Numbered from the stretch's first letter, positions 8,582 through 17,913 are shown. The stretch: DNA of 64,000 nt from Nostoc sp. UHCC 0702 (GCA_017164015.1 CP071065.1:933409-997408), one strand, 5' to 3'. Program-made: numbers and translations. Notes: generated from the sequence alone by a model not told the origin.

Positions 8582-9952
8582 GTGAAAATTACTAAAATAT
8601 TTGTATTAACTGCATCTATTCTCTTTTTTCCTTTAGCAAACGAGTCTTTAGCAAAAGATGCCCCAAAAACTCGCTTTCAGGGTAGTATTTCAGGGATTTT
8701 TACCAATCCAGACACTGGAACTGTTACTGGTGTAGGGACTAATAATTTTACCTGGGGTGTAGGGTCACCAACTTCAAGTAGCTTGAGTTTTACTGGCAAG
8801 CCATTTGATGTCAACGTGACAACTGGATACGTATATGGGCCTCGCGCTAGAAATAACCGGGAGGTTTTTTCATTAGGAACTTTGGATTATTTCAATGGCA
8901 CAATTCAGGGGGGGACGGGAGCAAATAGTGTTCGGTTGGATGTGACTGCACAGGTAACTGCTCCTGTAGGCACTAATCCTACAACTTTTCAAGCTCCACT
9001 TAACTTAATTAATAGTCCCAATACTAGCGATCCGATCGCCAGTGCTGACTCAGTTTTTCTGCCTAAAAATTTACCACCAGTTGTTACAAAAACACCAGGC
9101 GGCGCTCCTATAACTCTGGAAATCCCCGGTTTTGGTAACACCACAGGAAGCGGATTTTCTACAATCGATCAGTTCTTTACCTTGGAAGGAGCAACTGCCC
9201 AAGCTGAGCTTCTGGGCAACTTTGCATCAGCTTGTGAACCTATTGTGGATGGAGCAGTCTCTGTATCCACGAGTGGCCCAACTATAACAGCAACCTTTCA
9301 ACCTAAATTTAATCTGAAAATTTCTGATGCTGCCAAGCTTTGTGGTTATGACCATTTTAATTGGTATCAAGTCATTTATAACGACCCTCATCCTCCTGGC
9401 GGTTTAACTGTTCCTTATGTCGATCCACCACTAGGAGGTGGTTCCGCTTTCGGAGGCTTTGCTGATAACTTGCCTTTCTATTACGACGAAGCTGGCCCAA
9501 CTGGAACAGGCTTGCACTTACAAGATAATTTGACAGATACTACATTATCCTATTTCGATGAGCCAGCAGAGCCAAGCTTAATAGATGACGAATTTTTAGG
9601 ATTTAACACTTTTTTGGTAGGGATTTTACCTGATAATACCTGGGATGCGCTTTTTGGGTTCAGTTGGAAAAGTAATTATAATGGCAGCACCGGCGGTGTT
9701 AGCCGAAGAAGCAAACCTGCTACACTAGACCCTAATGCTACAGGTGGAATCTTCGATCTTCAACTGGATCTAAATCCTGAAGATGTTCCAGAGGAAGTCA
9801 GAACTGTGATGGAAACAGACGGCTCTCGAAATGCTTCTTTTACTATCGAGCCTCCTGTCAAAACACCTGAACCTTCAAGCATTCTTGCCACTTTTTTGGC
9901 TTTAGGAGCTAGTATTTTTTTCAAAAAACAGAAGATAGTTCAAAAGAGTTAA
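8582..9952 (+). CDS. Secreted PEP-CTERM protein, choice-of-anchor-K-like
   Basis: 456-residue exported protein. The N-terminus from GTG 8582 is a clean signal peptide (MKITKIFVLTASILFF, cleavage likely near SLAKD). The earlier TTG at 8531 would put a non-signal leader in front. The C-terminus is a PEP-CTERM sorting tag: TPEPSS, a hydrophobic helix, and a basic end KKQKIVQKS. The N-terminal third (ftwG motif, then FSLGTLDYFNGTIQGGTGAN) resembles the choice-of-anchor-K domain seen in other PEP-CTERM proteins. Such tags are processed by an exosortase, not encoded here. It is probably a surface or matrix protein. The middle part is not recognised. Confidence 0.75.
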   Translation: MKITKIFVLTASILFFPLANESLAKDAPKTRFQGSISGIFTNPDTGTVTGVGTNNFTWGVGSPTSSSLSFTGKPFDVNVTTGYVYGPRARNNREVFSLGTLDYFNGTIQGGTGANSVRLDVTAQVTAPVGTNPTTFQAPLNLINSPNTSDPIASADSVFLPKNLPPVVTKTPGGAPITLEIPGFGNTTGSGFSTIDQFFTLEGATAQAELLGNFASACEPIVDGAVSVSTSGPTITATFQPKFNLKISDAAKLCGYDHFNWYQVIYNDPHPPGGLTVPYVDPPLGGGSAFGGFADNLPFYYDEAGPTGTGLHLQDNLTDTTLSYFDEPAEPSLIDDEFLGFNTFLVGILPDNTWDALFGFSWKSNYNGSTGGVSRRSKPATLDPNATGGIFDLQLDLNPEDVPEEVRTVMETDGSRNASFTIEPPVKTPEPSSILATFLALGASIFFKKQKIVQKS

Positions 9953-10002
9953 CATAATAAACAACACTGTTATTTGCTAAATACTCGGCAATAAAAATAT
10001 TT

Positions 10003-10037
10003 AACCTTCTCAAACTAATTGAATTGAGGAGGTTTTA
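10003..10037. terminator. Bidirectional intrinsic terminator
   Basis: Stem AACCTTCTCAA / TTGAGGAGGTT around a 10-nt loop followed by TTTT, exactly between the converging genes ending at 9952 (+) and 10035 (-). A-rich sequence on the other side lets it serve the opposite strand too. Confidence 0.7.
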
Positions 10038-10805
10038 TGATAATTTTTGCATTTTCTTCGTGGTTAAATTAAATCGCCAAGTCGCTGTTACGTAGCGACT
10101 TTCGCTTTCAACATAGAGCGGATAACTTTCAATATCATAGAACTGTGAGTTGTTAGAGAACTTACCCAACTGAAAAATCCTCAACTTTGAAAATTCCGGA
10201 ATTTCTTGACAATTGTTAATATCAAACAATTTGCTATAACGAATACTCCTTCGTAATGGGCCAGTCCCAGGATAATATTCGTCACTTTCTGGTCTGCCAG
10301 TGGCAAATAAAACTGCTAGAAAATGATCATTTGGTGAAAATACAAACTTCTCAGTCCCTACTGTAGCAACATTCTCCAGTTCGCACGCCAAATTCAATTT
10401 TGGATAGTTATACAAAATAATTTTGCCTTGGTGATAAGTGAAGAATTTTGTTTCATCGTGAGAGAAACCATAAATCCTTTGAGGAAATTGAGAGATTGTT
10501 TCACCTGTATTGAGATTCCAGAAAATTGCACGATCTTTCTGTGACGCACCTAGAACCTTCCCACCCTTCAATAGAAATAATTCTCTTACTACTCCTTCTG
10601 GCATTTGGAAGGTACGTATTACTTGTCCAGAAGCTTTATTTTTAACAATAACTTGCCCAGTTCTGTTTCCAATTATCTCATAAACATTAGATTGCATAAC
10701 GACTTGGGTTGATGTCTTTATTAGCGTGGTTTCTCCCATAGCACTAGCGTTAAGGAACAAAGCAATAAATATCACTGCAAATAATCTTATTTTAAGGTTC
10801 TTCAT
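10035..10805 (-). CDS. Secreted beta-propeller-like hypothetical protein
   Basis: 256 residues with a signal peptide (MKNLKIRLFAVIFIALFLNASAMG). Repeating beta-rich units follow that resemble degenerate WD40 blades: VYEIIGNRTGQVIVKNKASG, GGKVLGASQKDRAIFWNLNT, FVFSPNDHFLAVLFATG. With about four such units it is shorter than a full propeller. No catalytic motif was seen. It is probably a periplasmic or secreted binding protein; function unknown. It converges on the PEP-CTERM gene with a shared terminator. Confidence 0.6.
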   Translation of the reverse strand: MKNLKIRLFAVIFIALFLNASAMGETTLIKTSTQVVMQSNVYEIIGNRTGQVIVKNKASGQVIRTFQMPEGVVRELFLLKGGKVLGASQKDRAIFWNLNTGETISQFPQRIYGFSHDETKFFTYHQGKIILYNYPKLNLACELENVATVGTEKFVFSPNDHFLAVLFATGRPESDEYYPGTGPLRRSIRYSKLFDINNCQEIPEFSKLRIFQLGKFSNNSQFYDIESYPLYVESESRYVTATWRFNLTTKKMQKLS

Positions 10806-10833
10806 TTTGTCTTTGCAGGGCTTAGTAGACTTA

Positions 10834-10935
10834 TATCATGTCCGGTTAAAGACTTATCATTAACGCAGCAGGGGCGCAGGTTTTCAGCTTTCTGCACAGA
10901 TACTCTGAATTATAAGTAATCAGGCGGACATGATA
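10834..10935. mobile_element. MITE-1 copy B
   Basis: Perfect TATCATGTCC / GGACATGATA ends around a short interior. The left flank is TTA but the right flank is TAA, so the target duplication seen in other copies is not clean here. Confidence 0.7.
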
Positions 10936-11070
10936 TAAAAAAATATCCTACTGTTCACAGTCAACAGTCATCAGTCATCAGTCATCAACTTCAACCGGGA
11001 TAATTTATTTCTTGGAGTTCCCTAAACAATCTGTCAGTTTGGTCAAATAATTCGTCTTACATATAACTTC

Positions 11071-12582
11071 CTAACCCAAAAACAGCTTATACGCGAGATT
11101 TTGGCTTTCATCCCAATAGCGATAGCCAAGGGTATCAAGAAATGCTTGCCATTGCTGCATTTCATGGGGAGGAACCTGCATCCCAATAACAATTCGCCCA
11201 TAGTCTGAGCCATTGTTGCGGTAGTGGAACATACTAATATTCCAATTGGGACTCATAGAAGCGACAAACTTCATCAATGCGCCAGGACGTTCAGGAAACT
11301 CAAAACGGTAAAGTAATTCATTGTGGGCTAAAGGAGAGTGTCCACCAACCATGTGGCGCAGGTGTAATTTAGTCAGTTCATCATCTGTTAAATCAATGGT
11401 TTTAAACCCACAATTTTCAAAAGTTTCCACCATCTTTGCCCTGTCAGCAAAGTTTTGAATTTGCACACCGACAAAAATATGGGCTTCTTTTTCATCGGCA
11501 ATCCGATAGTTAAACTCAGTCAGATTACGATTACCAATACATTCACAAAACTTGCAAAGACTACCCCGTTCTTCGGGAATTGCCACTGCAAAGATGGCTT
11601 CGCGGCGTTCACCAAACTCTGCCCGTTCTGCAACAAAACGAAGACGGTCAAAATTCATGTTAGCACCGCAGGCAACAGCAATTAGCGTTTTTTCCTGAAT
11701 TTGCTCTCGTTCTGCATAGGCTTTGGCACCTGCGATCGCTAATGCCCCCGCAGGTTCTAAAATCGATCGCGTATCTTCAAACACGTCTTTAATTGCTGCA
11801 CAGGTAGCATCCGTATCCACCAAAATAATATCATCTACATAGTCTTGGCACAGGCGGAAGGTTTCTTCACCCACTTCTCGCACTGCTACCCCATCAGCAA
11901 ATAACCCCACTTGAGGTAATCTTACCCGATGCCCAGCTTTTAGCGATTGATACATGGCATCGGCATCCACTGGTTCAACCCCAATAATCTTAATCTCTGG
12001 ACGCAACCGTTTTACATAGGCGGCAATCCCAGAAATCAAGCCACCACCCCCAATTGCCACAAAGATTGCATGGATGGGTTGCTGGTATTGTCGCAGAATT
12101 TCCATACCAATGGTACCCTGTCCGGCAATCACATCGGGGTCATCAAAGGGATGAATAAAGGTTAAACCTTTTTCTGCTTCTAGTTGACGAGCGTAGGCAT
12201 AGGCATCATCGTAGGTATTGCCATGTAAGACTACTTCGCCTCCTCGCGTCCTAACTGCGTCCACCTTCACTTGAGGCGTAGTCACCGGCATAACGATAAT
12301 TGCTCGTGTTTTCAGCCGACTCGCAGCCAGGGCGACACCTTGGGCATGATTACCGGCAGATGCCGCAATCACACCCTGTGCTAGCAAATCTGGCGGCAAA
12401 TTCGCCATCTTGTTGTAAGCACCGCGTAGCTTGAAGGAAAATACTGACTGCATATCCTCCCGCTTTAGGAAGAGTTGATTATTCAGTCGTGCAGATAGAT
12501 TCGGGGCATACTCCAAGGGTGTTTCTTGGGCAACATCGTATACACGGGCAGTCAGAATTTGTACCAGGTAGTCGCAAAGCAT
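11071..12582 (-). CDS. ilvA: Threonine ammonia-lyase, biosynthetic
   Basis: PLP enzyme converting threonine to 2-oxobutanoate, first step of isoleucine synthesis (EC 4.3.1.19). The 503 residues match the long biosynthetic form: catalytic domain about 1-325 with the PLP lysine Lys51 in SFKLRGAY, the substrate loop SAGNHAQG, the glycine loop GGGGLISG and CGANMNFD. Two ACT-like regulatory domains then span about 325-410 and 420-503 (RPGALMKF...), which bind isoleucine/valine. The start is an ATG. It is monocistronic; the neighbour downstream on this strand is separated by a MITE. Confidence 0.93.
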   Translation of the reverse strand: MLCDYLVQILTARVYDVAQETPLEYAPNLSARLNNQLFLKREDMQSVFSFKLRGAYNKMANLPPDLLAQGVIAASAGNHAQGVALAASRLKTRAIIVMPVTTPQVKVDAVRTRGGEVVLHGNTYDDAYAYARQLEAEKGLTFIHPFDDPDVIAGQGTIGMEILRQYQQPIHAIFVAIGGGGLISGIAAYVKRLRPEIKIIGVEPVDADAMYQSLKAGHRVRLPQVGLFADGVAVREVGEETFRLCQDYVDDIILVDTDATCAAIKDVFEDTRSILEPAGALAIAGAKAYAEREQIQEKTLIAVACGANMNFDRLRFVAERAEFGERREAIFAVAIPEERGSLCKFCECIGNRNLTEFNYRIADEKEAHIFVGVQIQNFADRAKMVETFENCGFKTIDLTDDELTKLHLRHMVGGHSPLAHNELLYRFEFPERPGALMKFVASMSPNWNISMFHYRNNGSDYGRIVIGMQVPPHEMQQWQAFLDTLGYRYWDESQNLAYKLFLG

Positions 12583-12668
12583 GGGGTTAACAAAATAGCA
12601 GATGCCGGATGGAGATTTATTTTACGCTACTTGTGTACCTGTTTTGCGGACTAGTCAACAGTCATCAG

Positions 12669-12740
12669 CACTTCGGCTTACCTCGACTTCGCTACTTCGA
12701 CTGCGCTCAGCACAAGTCGGTACAAGTCGCTCAGTACAAG
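12669..12740. repeat. Short dispersed repeat (ACTTCGGCTTACC type), copy 1
   Basis: Begins CACTTCGGCTTACCTCGACT and ends in CAGTACAAG. It splits a CAGTCATCAG-type repeat. A shorter second copy, 46843-46889, splits the interior of MITE-1 copy D. Confidence 0.6.
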
Positions 12741-12778
12741 TCATAAGTCATCACTCAGCAACTTAACGAGTTCCCTTT

Positions 12779-13861
12779 TTAAGTCCAGTAAAGGATTTCC
12801 GCATTGGGAAAGCGCTTAGTAATCTCACTTTCAAAAAAGTGACGTAATGCTTTCATCGTGTCTTTGTCATAGACATACTTGGTGCCACCAAATTTATTAC
12901 GCTTAATGGTACGGTTGGTTTCGTCCATATCTAGTTTTGATTGCGGATACCAAGTTTGCAATACTTCTTTTGAGCCAGGTGTGAATCGATGGGAGATCAA
13001 TTCAAAATTTAAGTCGCAATCAAAATCCAGGGCTTCACTAATCGAGTCAAACAAGCGACTATAATGCATTTGCCAATCGTCTATGGGCATAATTGGCGCG
13101 ATAACTAAGCCCACTGGATAGCCGCCACCGCCTCTGTTTGTTGGTAATGCTAATCGCCGCAATGCAGCTAACCGTGATGCAACGCTTGCTGTGCCACCTT
13201 CAAATCTACCAGCGATCGCTGCTGCATTCACGCTCACTCGACAGCGCGTATGTCCATTGTGCGGTAAGTCAAGCAATGCATCCACCGCGTCAAACTTCGA
13301 CACCCAACGTAAATGTCCGTCGCTACGAGTGCCAAAGTAGCGGATACATTCAGCAAGACTTCCAGTTAAATGTTCAATTCCCAAGGGGTCAGTGTAACAG
13401 CTAACCTCAAAAGTTGTTGCTTCTTTTGGTCGCTGATAATTAGCTAAATTTTCTAATATTTGTGGCAAGTTGGCAAAGACGCGAATTACTGGTGGCCCTG
13501 ATAAACTACCCGCTAAATAGCAGTATTGACAGTGTGCGGGACAACCTTCAGCAATGTGAAATTGCCAATCTGCTGATGGGGGAATAGGGCTAAGTTTCAA
13601 CGAACTGGGGGGAGCAGTGACGATCGCCAGAGTACGCTTAGAGATATTATAAGTTTCGCGATCGCTTTCACCGCGCAGTCCTGTAAGGCGGTTACGTGGC
13701 AACTCTTCAATAGGTAAATTCAGAGACTCTACCCGTGCTAGTATCTTCTGTCCCCAAGGTTCATTGAGGGCTGCTGGTGTGAACAGCACACGTTCTGGCA
13801 TCCAAAATTTAGGTGTTTTTACTAGAGGTGCATCTGGTGTCAAAACAGTATTTGCAGTCAT
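12779..13861 (-). CDS. Spore photoproduct lyase-like radical SAM protein
   Basis: 360 residues with the radical SAM cysteine motif CPAHCQYCYLAG (CxxxCxxC). SplB-family stretches follow: FEVSCYTDPLGIEHLTG, RWVSKFDAVDALLDL, VSVNAAAIAGRFEGG and the late KFGGTKYVYDKDTMKAL. True spore photoproduct lyase repairs spore thymine dimers with a 4Fe-4S cluster and S-adenosylmethionine. Cyanobacteria do not make spores, so this relative may repair another UV lesion or act on another substrate (inference). ATG 13861 with AAGG six bases upstream is preferred over GTG 13885. Confidence 0.8.
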   Translation of the reverse strand: MTANTVLTPDAPLVKTPKFWMPERVLFTPAALNEPWGQKILARVESLNLPIEELPRNRLTGLRGESDRETYNISKRTLAIVTAPPSSLKLSPIPPSADWQFHIAEGCPAHCQYCYLAGSLSGPPVIRVFANLPQILENLANYQRPKEATTFEVSCYTDPLGIEHLTGSLAECIRYFGTRSDGHLRWVSKFDAVDALLDLPHNGHTRCRVSVNAAAIAGRFEGGTASVASRLAALRRLALPTNRGGGGYPVGLVIAPIMPIDDWQMHYSRLFDSISEALDFDCDLNFELISHRFTPGSKEVLQTWYPQSKLDMDETNRTIKRNKFGGTKYVYDKDTMKALRHFFESEITKRFPNAEILYWT

Positions 13862-14072
13862 AAAAAGCCTTGTAGAAAAACCCACTACTCGCGCCTGGTG
13901 GGGTATGTCAATTAACTTTATTTTAGAATACTACCCAATCAGCTTGTATCTGTAAATCAAGCGGTTTCTACTCACCTGATGGTAGTAGTTTCAATAATTG
14001 CGATCGCTTTCTCCCAGCCTTGTGATTACTCAACCAGGGTAAAGAGAAAAGGCATAATACTGTTCAAAGATG

Positions 14073-14178
14073 ATACAGCAGTTTGCAAGTAAATGAAGTA
14101 CACATCTTAATGTTAAATCTTGTGGGGTGGGCATCCTGCCCGCCCTTTTGTACCTCACTCAAATGAAATCTGCTGTAT
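14073..14178. repeat. MITE-like palindromic element (ATACAGCAG ends)
   Basis: Imperfect ~30-bp inverted ends (ATACAGCAGTTTGC... and ...GAAATCTGCTGTAT) flank a central GGGTGGGCATCC/GCCCGCCC stem. Non-coding. It lies in the 1.1-kb gap between the SplB-like and glycosyltransferase-like genes. Confidence 0.6.
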
Positions 14179-14709
14179 TTATACAAAATCGGTAGTCACC
14201 ATTTAGTGGTAATTGCTATGATTTTTTTGCGAAAAAACGACAAGCTAAAATTTGGCTTTCGACAATAATTCATCTTTGTTTAAATATTGTTTTATTCGCT
14301 ACAGTACTGCTGAAATGTTATTTACTATTGATATTTTTTCATATAAAAACATTGTTGCATTTTGGCATCTGAATTGACAAAATTACCACTAATTGAATGG
14401 TAATAATAAGAAATACAGCATTTTACCAAGTAAAAACTGTCAGATGAATTGACTCAATGCAAGGGATTTATAATTTTGAATTGCGGTATAAGAATCAGCG
14501 TTTGTGTGTTTTTATCGAGGGATATCAAGTTTTTGAGCAAAAATTTATTTCATACTTTCCCGTCAGGGCAAATTACAACCCAGCATAGCTACATTAAGCA
14601 AAAACACATTTAACTTGTTTAATTTTGCGTCAAGGTCTTCATTACGATTTTGCATGACACATGACAACCTGAACTAAAAATTTATAATTTAATGTAAAAG
14701 TCATTAAGA
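14179..14709. other. AT-rich gap, nothing recognised
   Basis: About 530 bp between two MITE-like elements. I see no convincing ORF or RNA signal on either strand. Confidence 0.4.
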
Positions 14710-14878
14710 TATAGGACTCATATTTGATTTTTGAACAAAACTTAGTACACCTTTATTCCTTCTTCCCAGTCCCCATTGCCCCTAATCCCCACTAAGAGCG
14801 GTCGCGGGGGCCCCGAGTTCCCCAGTCCCCAGTCCCTTACATCTACGAGTGATTCAAAAATCAAATCGGATTGCTATA
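14710..14878. mobile_element. MITE-3 copy G (ATTTGATTTTTGAA inner ends)
   Basis: Left TATAGGACTCATATTTGATT, right inverted ATCAAATCGGATTGCTATA. The interior holds CCCCAGT-type repeats and a GC-rich insertion (about 14793-14820) absent from copy H at 52687-52822, which is otherwise nearly identical. Confidence 0.7.
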
Positions 14879-14971
14879 GTTTGATTGACATAAACCTATC
14901 TTTCAGCTAATTAATCAAGCTCAATCTTTCAGTAATTAACTTACTTTATATCATGTAGGAGAGGATTTATT

Positions 14972-15838
14972 ATGCATATATCTGACGAAAGAATTACAAT
15001 CTTTACTGTACCAAAACCTTTTGAAGGGCACATTGGGATTATTCAAGAAAATGCCATTAAGAGTTGGACTTTACTCGAACCTCGACCCCAGATTATTTTA
15101 TGTGGTAACGAAAAAGGCACAGATGAAATTGCTAAAAGACTTGGTGTAATCCATATTAGTGACATTAATTCCAATGAATACGGCACACCATTATTGGATA
15201 GTATATTTTGGCAGGCTCAAGCACTCGCTGAGGGTTCGATTATAACTTACGTCAATACTGATATCATTCTTTTAAATGATTTCTTAATAGCTGTCAAGCA
15301 ACTGCAAGTTTCATCCTTGAATAAATTTTTGATCACAGGACGGCGGGTGGATGTAGATATTACAGAATCACTAGAATTTGAACAACCTACTTGGGAAACT
15401 AATTTGCGCCATTTGGTTGCACAACAAGGTAAATTAGCATCAGTTGTGTGTCAAGATTACTTTGTATTCCCCAAGCCACTGTATGCGGAAATTCCCTCTT
15501 TTGCCGTGGGGCGCGGTCATTGGGATCATTGGGTGGTTTACTATGCCCATAAAATGAAAATTCCTGTTGTTGATGCCACAGATGTAGTCACAGCGATTCA
15601 TCAAAATCATAACTATAATCACTTATCTGGCGGTAGAGGTGTAGCCTATGTTAAAGGAGAAGAAGCTAAACAGAATGCTAAATTAGCTGGAGGTATGCAC
15701 ATAGTTGATGGCGCATCTGCTAACTGGGAGTTAACACCATCAGGACTCAAAAAGCGTAAACCATTATCTGCATTTTTTAGATTTATTTTTGATTTACCGC
15801 GCTTTGGTAAGTTGTTGCAAGAATTGTTTTTAACGTGA
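14972..15838 (+). CDS. Glycosyltransferase-like (GT-A fold) protein
   Basis: 288 residues. The N-terminal half reads like a GT-A nucleotide-sugar domain: ITIFTVPKPFEG start, an alternating beta/alpha pattern, then ITYVNTDIILLNDF, where N-T-D sits at the usual DxD metal/nucleotide position. Later QDYFVFPKPLYAEIPSFAVGRGHWDHWVVY is a conserved-looking acceptor region. The C-terminus is basic. No signal peptide, so cytosolic. It has a strong ribosome binding site (AGGAGAGG) at the ATG. It stands alone, with no polysaccharide cluster around it. The activity is inferred from fold-like features only. Confidence 0.6.
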   Translation: MHISDERITIFTVPKPFEGHIGIIQENAIKSWTLLEPRPQIILCGNEKGTDEIAKRLGVIHISDINSNEYGTPLLDSIFWQAQALAEGSIITYVNTDIILLNDFLIAVKQLQVSSLNKFLITGRRVDVDITESLEFEQPTWETNLRHLVAQQGKLASVVCQDYFVFPKPLYAEIPSFAVGRGHWDHWVVYYAHKMKIPVVDATDVVTAIHQNHNYNHLSGGRGVAYVKGEEAKQNAKLAGGMHIVDGASANWELTPSGLKKRKPLSAFFRFIFDLPRFGKLLQELFLT

Positions 15839-15861
15839 GATTTCAAGAAAATAAATCGAAG

Positions 15862-15895
15862 AATCCCCACGCCTTTAGGCTGGGGAGTTGTCAAG
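15862..15895 (+). mobile_element. Solo IS200/IS605-type right-end hairpin (relic)
   Basis: The hairpin CCCCACGCC-TTTA-GGCTGGGG followed by AGTTGTCAAG matches the layout of the right end of the TnpB element at 31291-31324 (AATCCCCC...GGGGGAGTGGCTCAA). No tnpB lies next to it, so it is probably the remnant of a lost element. Confidence 0.5.
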
Positions 15896-16271
15896 AACTA
15901 TTGCAACGCTGCTATCAACTCGCTCCTGTGCAATGGGTTTAGACATCAGACAGGATGGAGGCATAACAACTATTGTGGTTTTTGAATTTTTGTTTCCCCC
16001 CGTGAGGGGGGAGGGGATGGGGATGGGGTATTTTTATTATAGCCCAAATTGCCTCTACAACATGTAGCTTTGCGTAAGTTACAAATTTTTACGAAAGCCC
16101 AATCTCCAGTCCCTAGTACTCGACCAACCCAAAATTGCCAGGTGAGGGCAAGCAGGGGGAGCGGGGGGAGCAGGGGGAGCAGGGGGAGTAAAAAACCTTA
16201 CTAAAAATAACTTTCTTCCCCCCCCAGCCTTCCCAGCTCACCACCACGCAAAGTTTGTGTGGCGCACCACT
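15896..16271. repeat. Gap with G-rich and GGGGGAGCA repeats
   Basis: Contains a CCCCCCGTGAGGGGGG hairpin with GGGGATG repeats near 16000-16027 and AGGGGGAGC repeats at 16147-16188. No gene supported. Confidence 0.5.
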
Positions 16272-16398
16272 AGTCCCCAGTCCCCAGTCCCCAGTCCCCA
16301 GTCCCCAGTCCCCAGTCCCCAGTCCCCAGTCCCCAGTCCCCAGTCCCCAGTCCCCAGTCCCCAGTCCCCAGTCCCCAGTCCCCAGTCCCCAGTCCCCA
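16272..16398. repeat. STRR array, about 18 x AGTCCCC
   Basis: Near-perfect tandem heptamer AGTCCCC, the longest array in the window, decaying at its right end into AATCCCC and AATCCAC. It ends about 80 bp before the start codon of the Tudor-knot-like protein. Apparent reading frames across it are artefacts of the 7-nt period. Confidence 0.95.
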
Positions 16399-16477
16399 AT
16401 CCCCAATCCACAGTCCACAATTCAAAAATTATGAGTATAATTCATGACTATAGTTTTTGATAATTGTGGAGCGTTTT

Positions 16478-17782
16478 ATGGATAGCTCAATTATTCAGTT
16501 GGTTGACAATTTACCGACTGATAATATTACTGTCAAGGTTTTAAAGGCTCTTGATTATGTAGCGCCAGGTGAATGGAACAACTTGGTGGGGTTTGATAAC
16601 GTTATACGTACAATTACTGGTGAGACAGATACTAAAGTTATTCAGAAAATTAGCGATCGCGCTCTTGCCATATATCAAGATCCTCAAGAAAGCTACCAGA
16701 CTGTAATCAAACTTTACCAAACCGTTGATAAAGCAGACACAGCTATGGGGACAGCAGCTTTAGCTAATAAAGTAGGCGAAAAAATTGGCTTTCTCTCTTT
16801 TTTAAGCAATTTCACTCCTAAAGCAGACATCACTCAAAGTATTGATTTAGTATTGAAAATTGCTATCGAAATCATTGCCTTTTCTAAACTGAATGGCATT
16901 CCTCGACCTAACCCGCAAGAATTTGCTAACGCTATTGCTAACAACTATCAAGATGCATCTTTAATGCGGATGATAGCTTTAGTTTGTCTAGATGGAATTT
17001 TGCCTTTAGGCCCCGACTTTCTTAGCAAGATTCAAGGAATTATTAGTGGTGCTGATGCTAGCATAGTAACTCAAAATCCTGTGTTTTCAGCCGTTAATAA
17101 CTTTCTGCCAGGTAATAATTACTCTGAAAAATTTGGTTTTATCACTCAAGGTTTTAACTCTGTGCAAGGCTGGATGAATAATTTAGTATCCAGGACAGGC
17201 ATAACTCCCCAATCAATTTTTAATAGTGTAGGCAGTTTTATCCAGATTGCCGATGATAACTTAGATTTTGTGGCAGCATTCTTGGATCAAACCACTAATT
17301 ACTACGAACATACAGGAATTCAAACTGTGGCTCGCAGTATAATTTTACGAGCGTATACTTTAGTAAAAGAGGAAATTCAACAAGAACAACAAAAGCCCCG
17401 CCAAGATGTTTTATCTGCTGTCAATCCAGATACCAATCAGTATGCAGTCAGCAAATCAGTAGAGGCCTGGGATGGTGAGAATGAAGAATGGTATCAAGCA
17501 ACAATTGAGAAAATCAAAGATGATCAATTCTACATTCATTACATCGGCTACGGTTCATCTGATGACGAGTGGATTGGTGAAGATGACATTCGTACTCGTA
17601 ATTATGATTCATCTGATGACAATGGATATGCAGTCAGTCAAAAGGTAAAAGTTTGGGATGAAGACAATGAAGAATGGTACTCTGCAAATATAGAGAAAAT
17701 CCAAGGTCAGCAATACTTTGTCCATTACATTGGTTACGATTCATCTTATGACGAATGGGTTAACCTGGATGAAATTCGTTAA
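16478..17782 (+). CDS. Protein with two C-terminal Tudor-knot/chromo-barrel-like modules
   Basis: 434 residues. Residues 1 to about 320 are helical and unrecognised, with sparse charges and repeated hydrophobic stretches. The C-terminus carries two tandem modules of about 50 residues: AVSKSVEAWDGENEEWYQAT...FYIHYIGYGSSDDEW and AVSQKVKVWDEDNEEWYSAN...YFVHYIGYDSSYDEW. The pattern V-x-A/V-W-D-E-x-N-x-E-W-Y-x-A-x-I followed by H-Y-I-G-Y-x-S-x-D-E-W is that of Tudor-knot/chromo-barrel domains (MRG15/Esa1 type), which in eukaryotes bind methyl-lysine or nucleic acid. ATG 16478 has GTGGAG upstream; a TTG at 16457 is less likely. The ligand is unknown. Confidence 0.7.
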   Translation: MDSSIIQLVDNLPTDNITVKVLKALDYVAPGEWNNLVGFDNVIRTITGETDTKVIQKISDRALAIYQDPQESYQTVIKLYQTVDKADTAMGTAALANKVGEKIGFLSFLSNFTPKADITQSIDLVLKIAIEIIAFSKLNGIPRPNPQEFANAIANNYQDASLMRMIALVCLDGILPLGPDFLSKIQGIISGADASIVTQNPVFSAVNNFLPGNNYSEKFGFITQGFNSVQGWMNNLVSRTGITPQSIFNSVGSFIQIADDNLDFVAAFLDQTTNYYEHTGIQTVARSIILRAYTLVKEEIQQEQQKPRQDVLSAVNPDTNQYAVSKSVEAWDGENEEWYQATIEKIKDDQFYIHYIGYGSSDDEWIGEDDIRTRNYDSSDDNGYAVSQKVKVWDEDNEEWYSANIEKIQGQQYFVHYIGYDSSYDEWVNLDEIR

Positions 17783-17784
17783 CA

Positions 17785-17884
17785 ATAGTCAATGGTCAAT
17801 AGTCAATAGTCAATAGTCAATGGTCAATAGTCAATGGTCAATAGTCAATAGTCAATAGTCAATAGTCAATAGTCAATAGTCAAC
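17785..17884. repeat. STRR array, TCAATAG/TCAATGG heptamers
   Basis: About 14 tandem TCAATAG or TCAATGG units filling the space between two converging genes. Confidence 0.95.
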
Positions 17885-17913
17885 CATTTAATTTTAGCCC
17901 CACTCAATTTTTT

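Noticed and set aside
16272..16398. Possible CRISPR array
   Set aside because: The units are 7-nt direct repeats without spacers, so it is an STRR. Long frames of W/G/D or P/S/Q across it are artefacts of the period.
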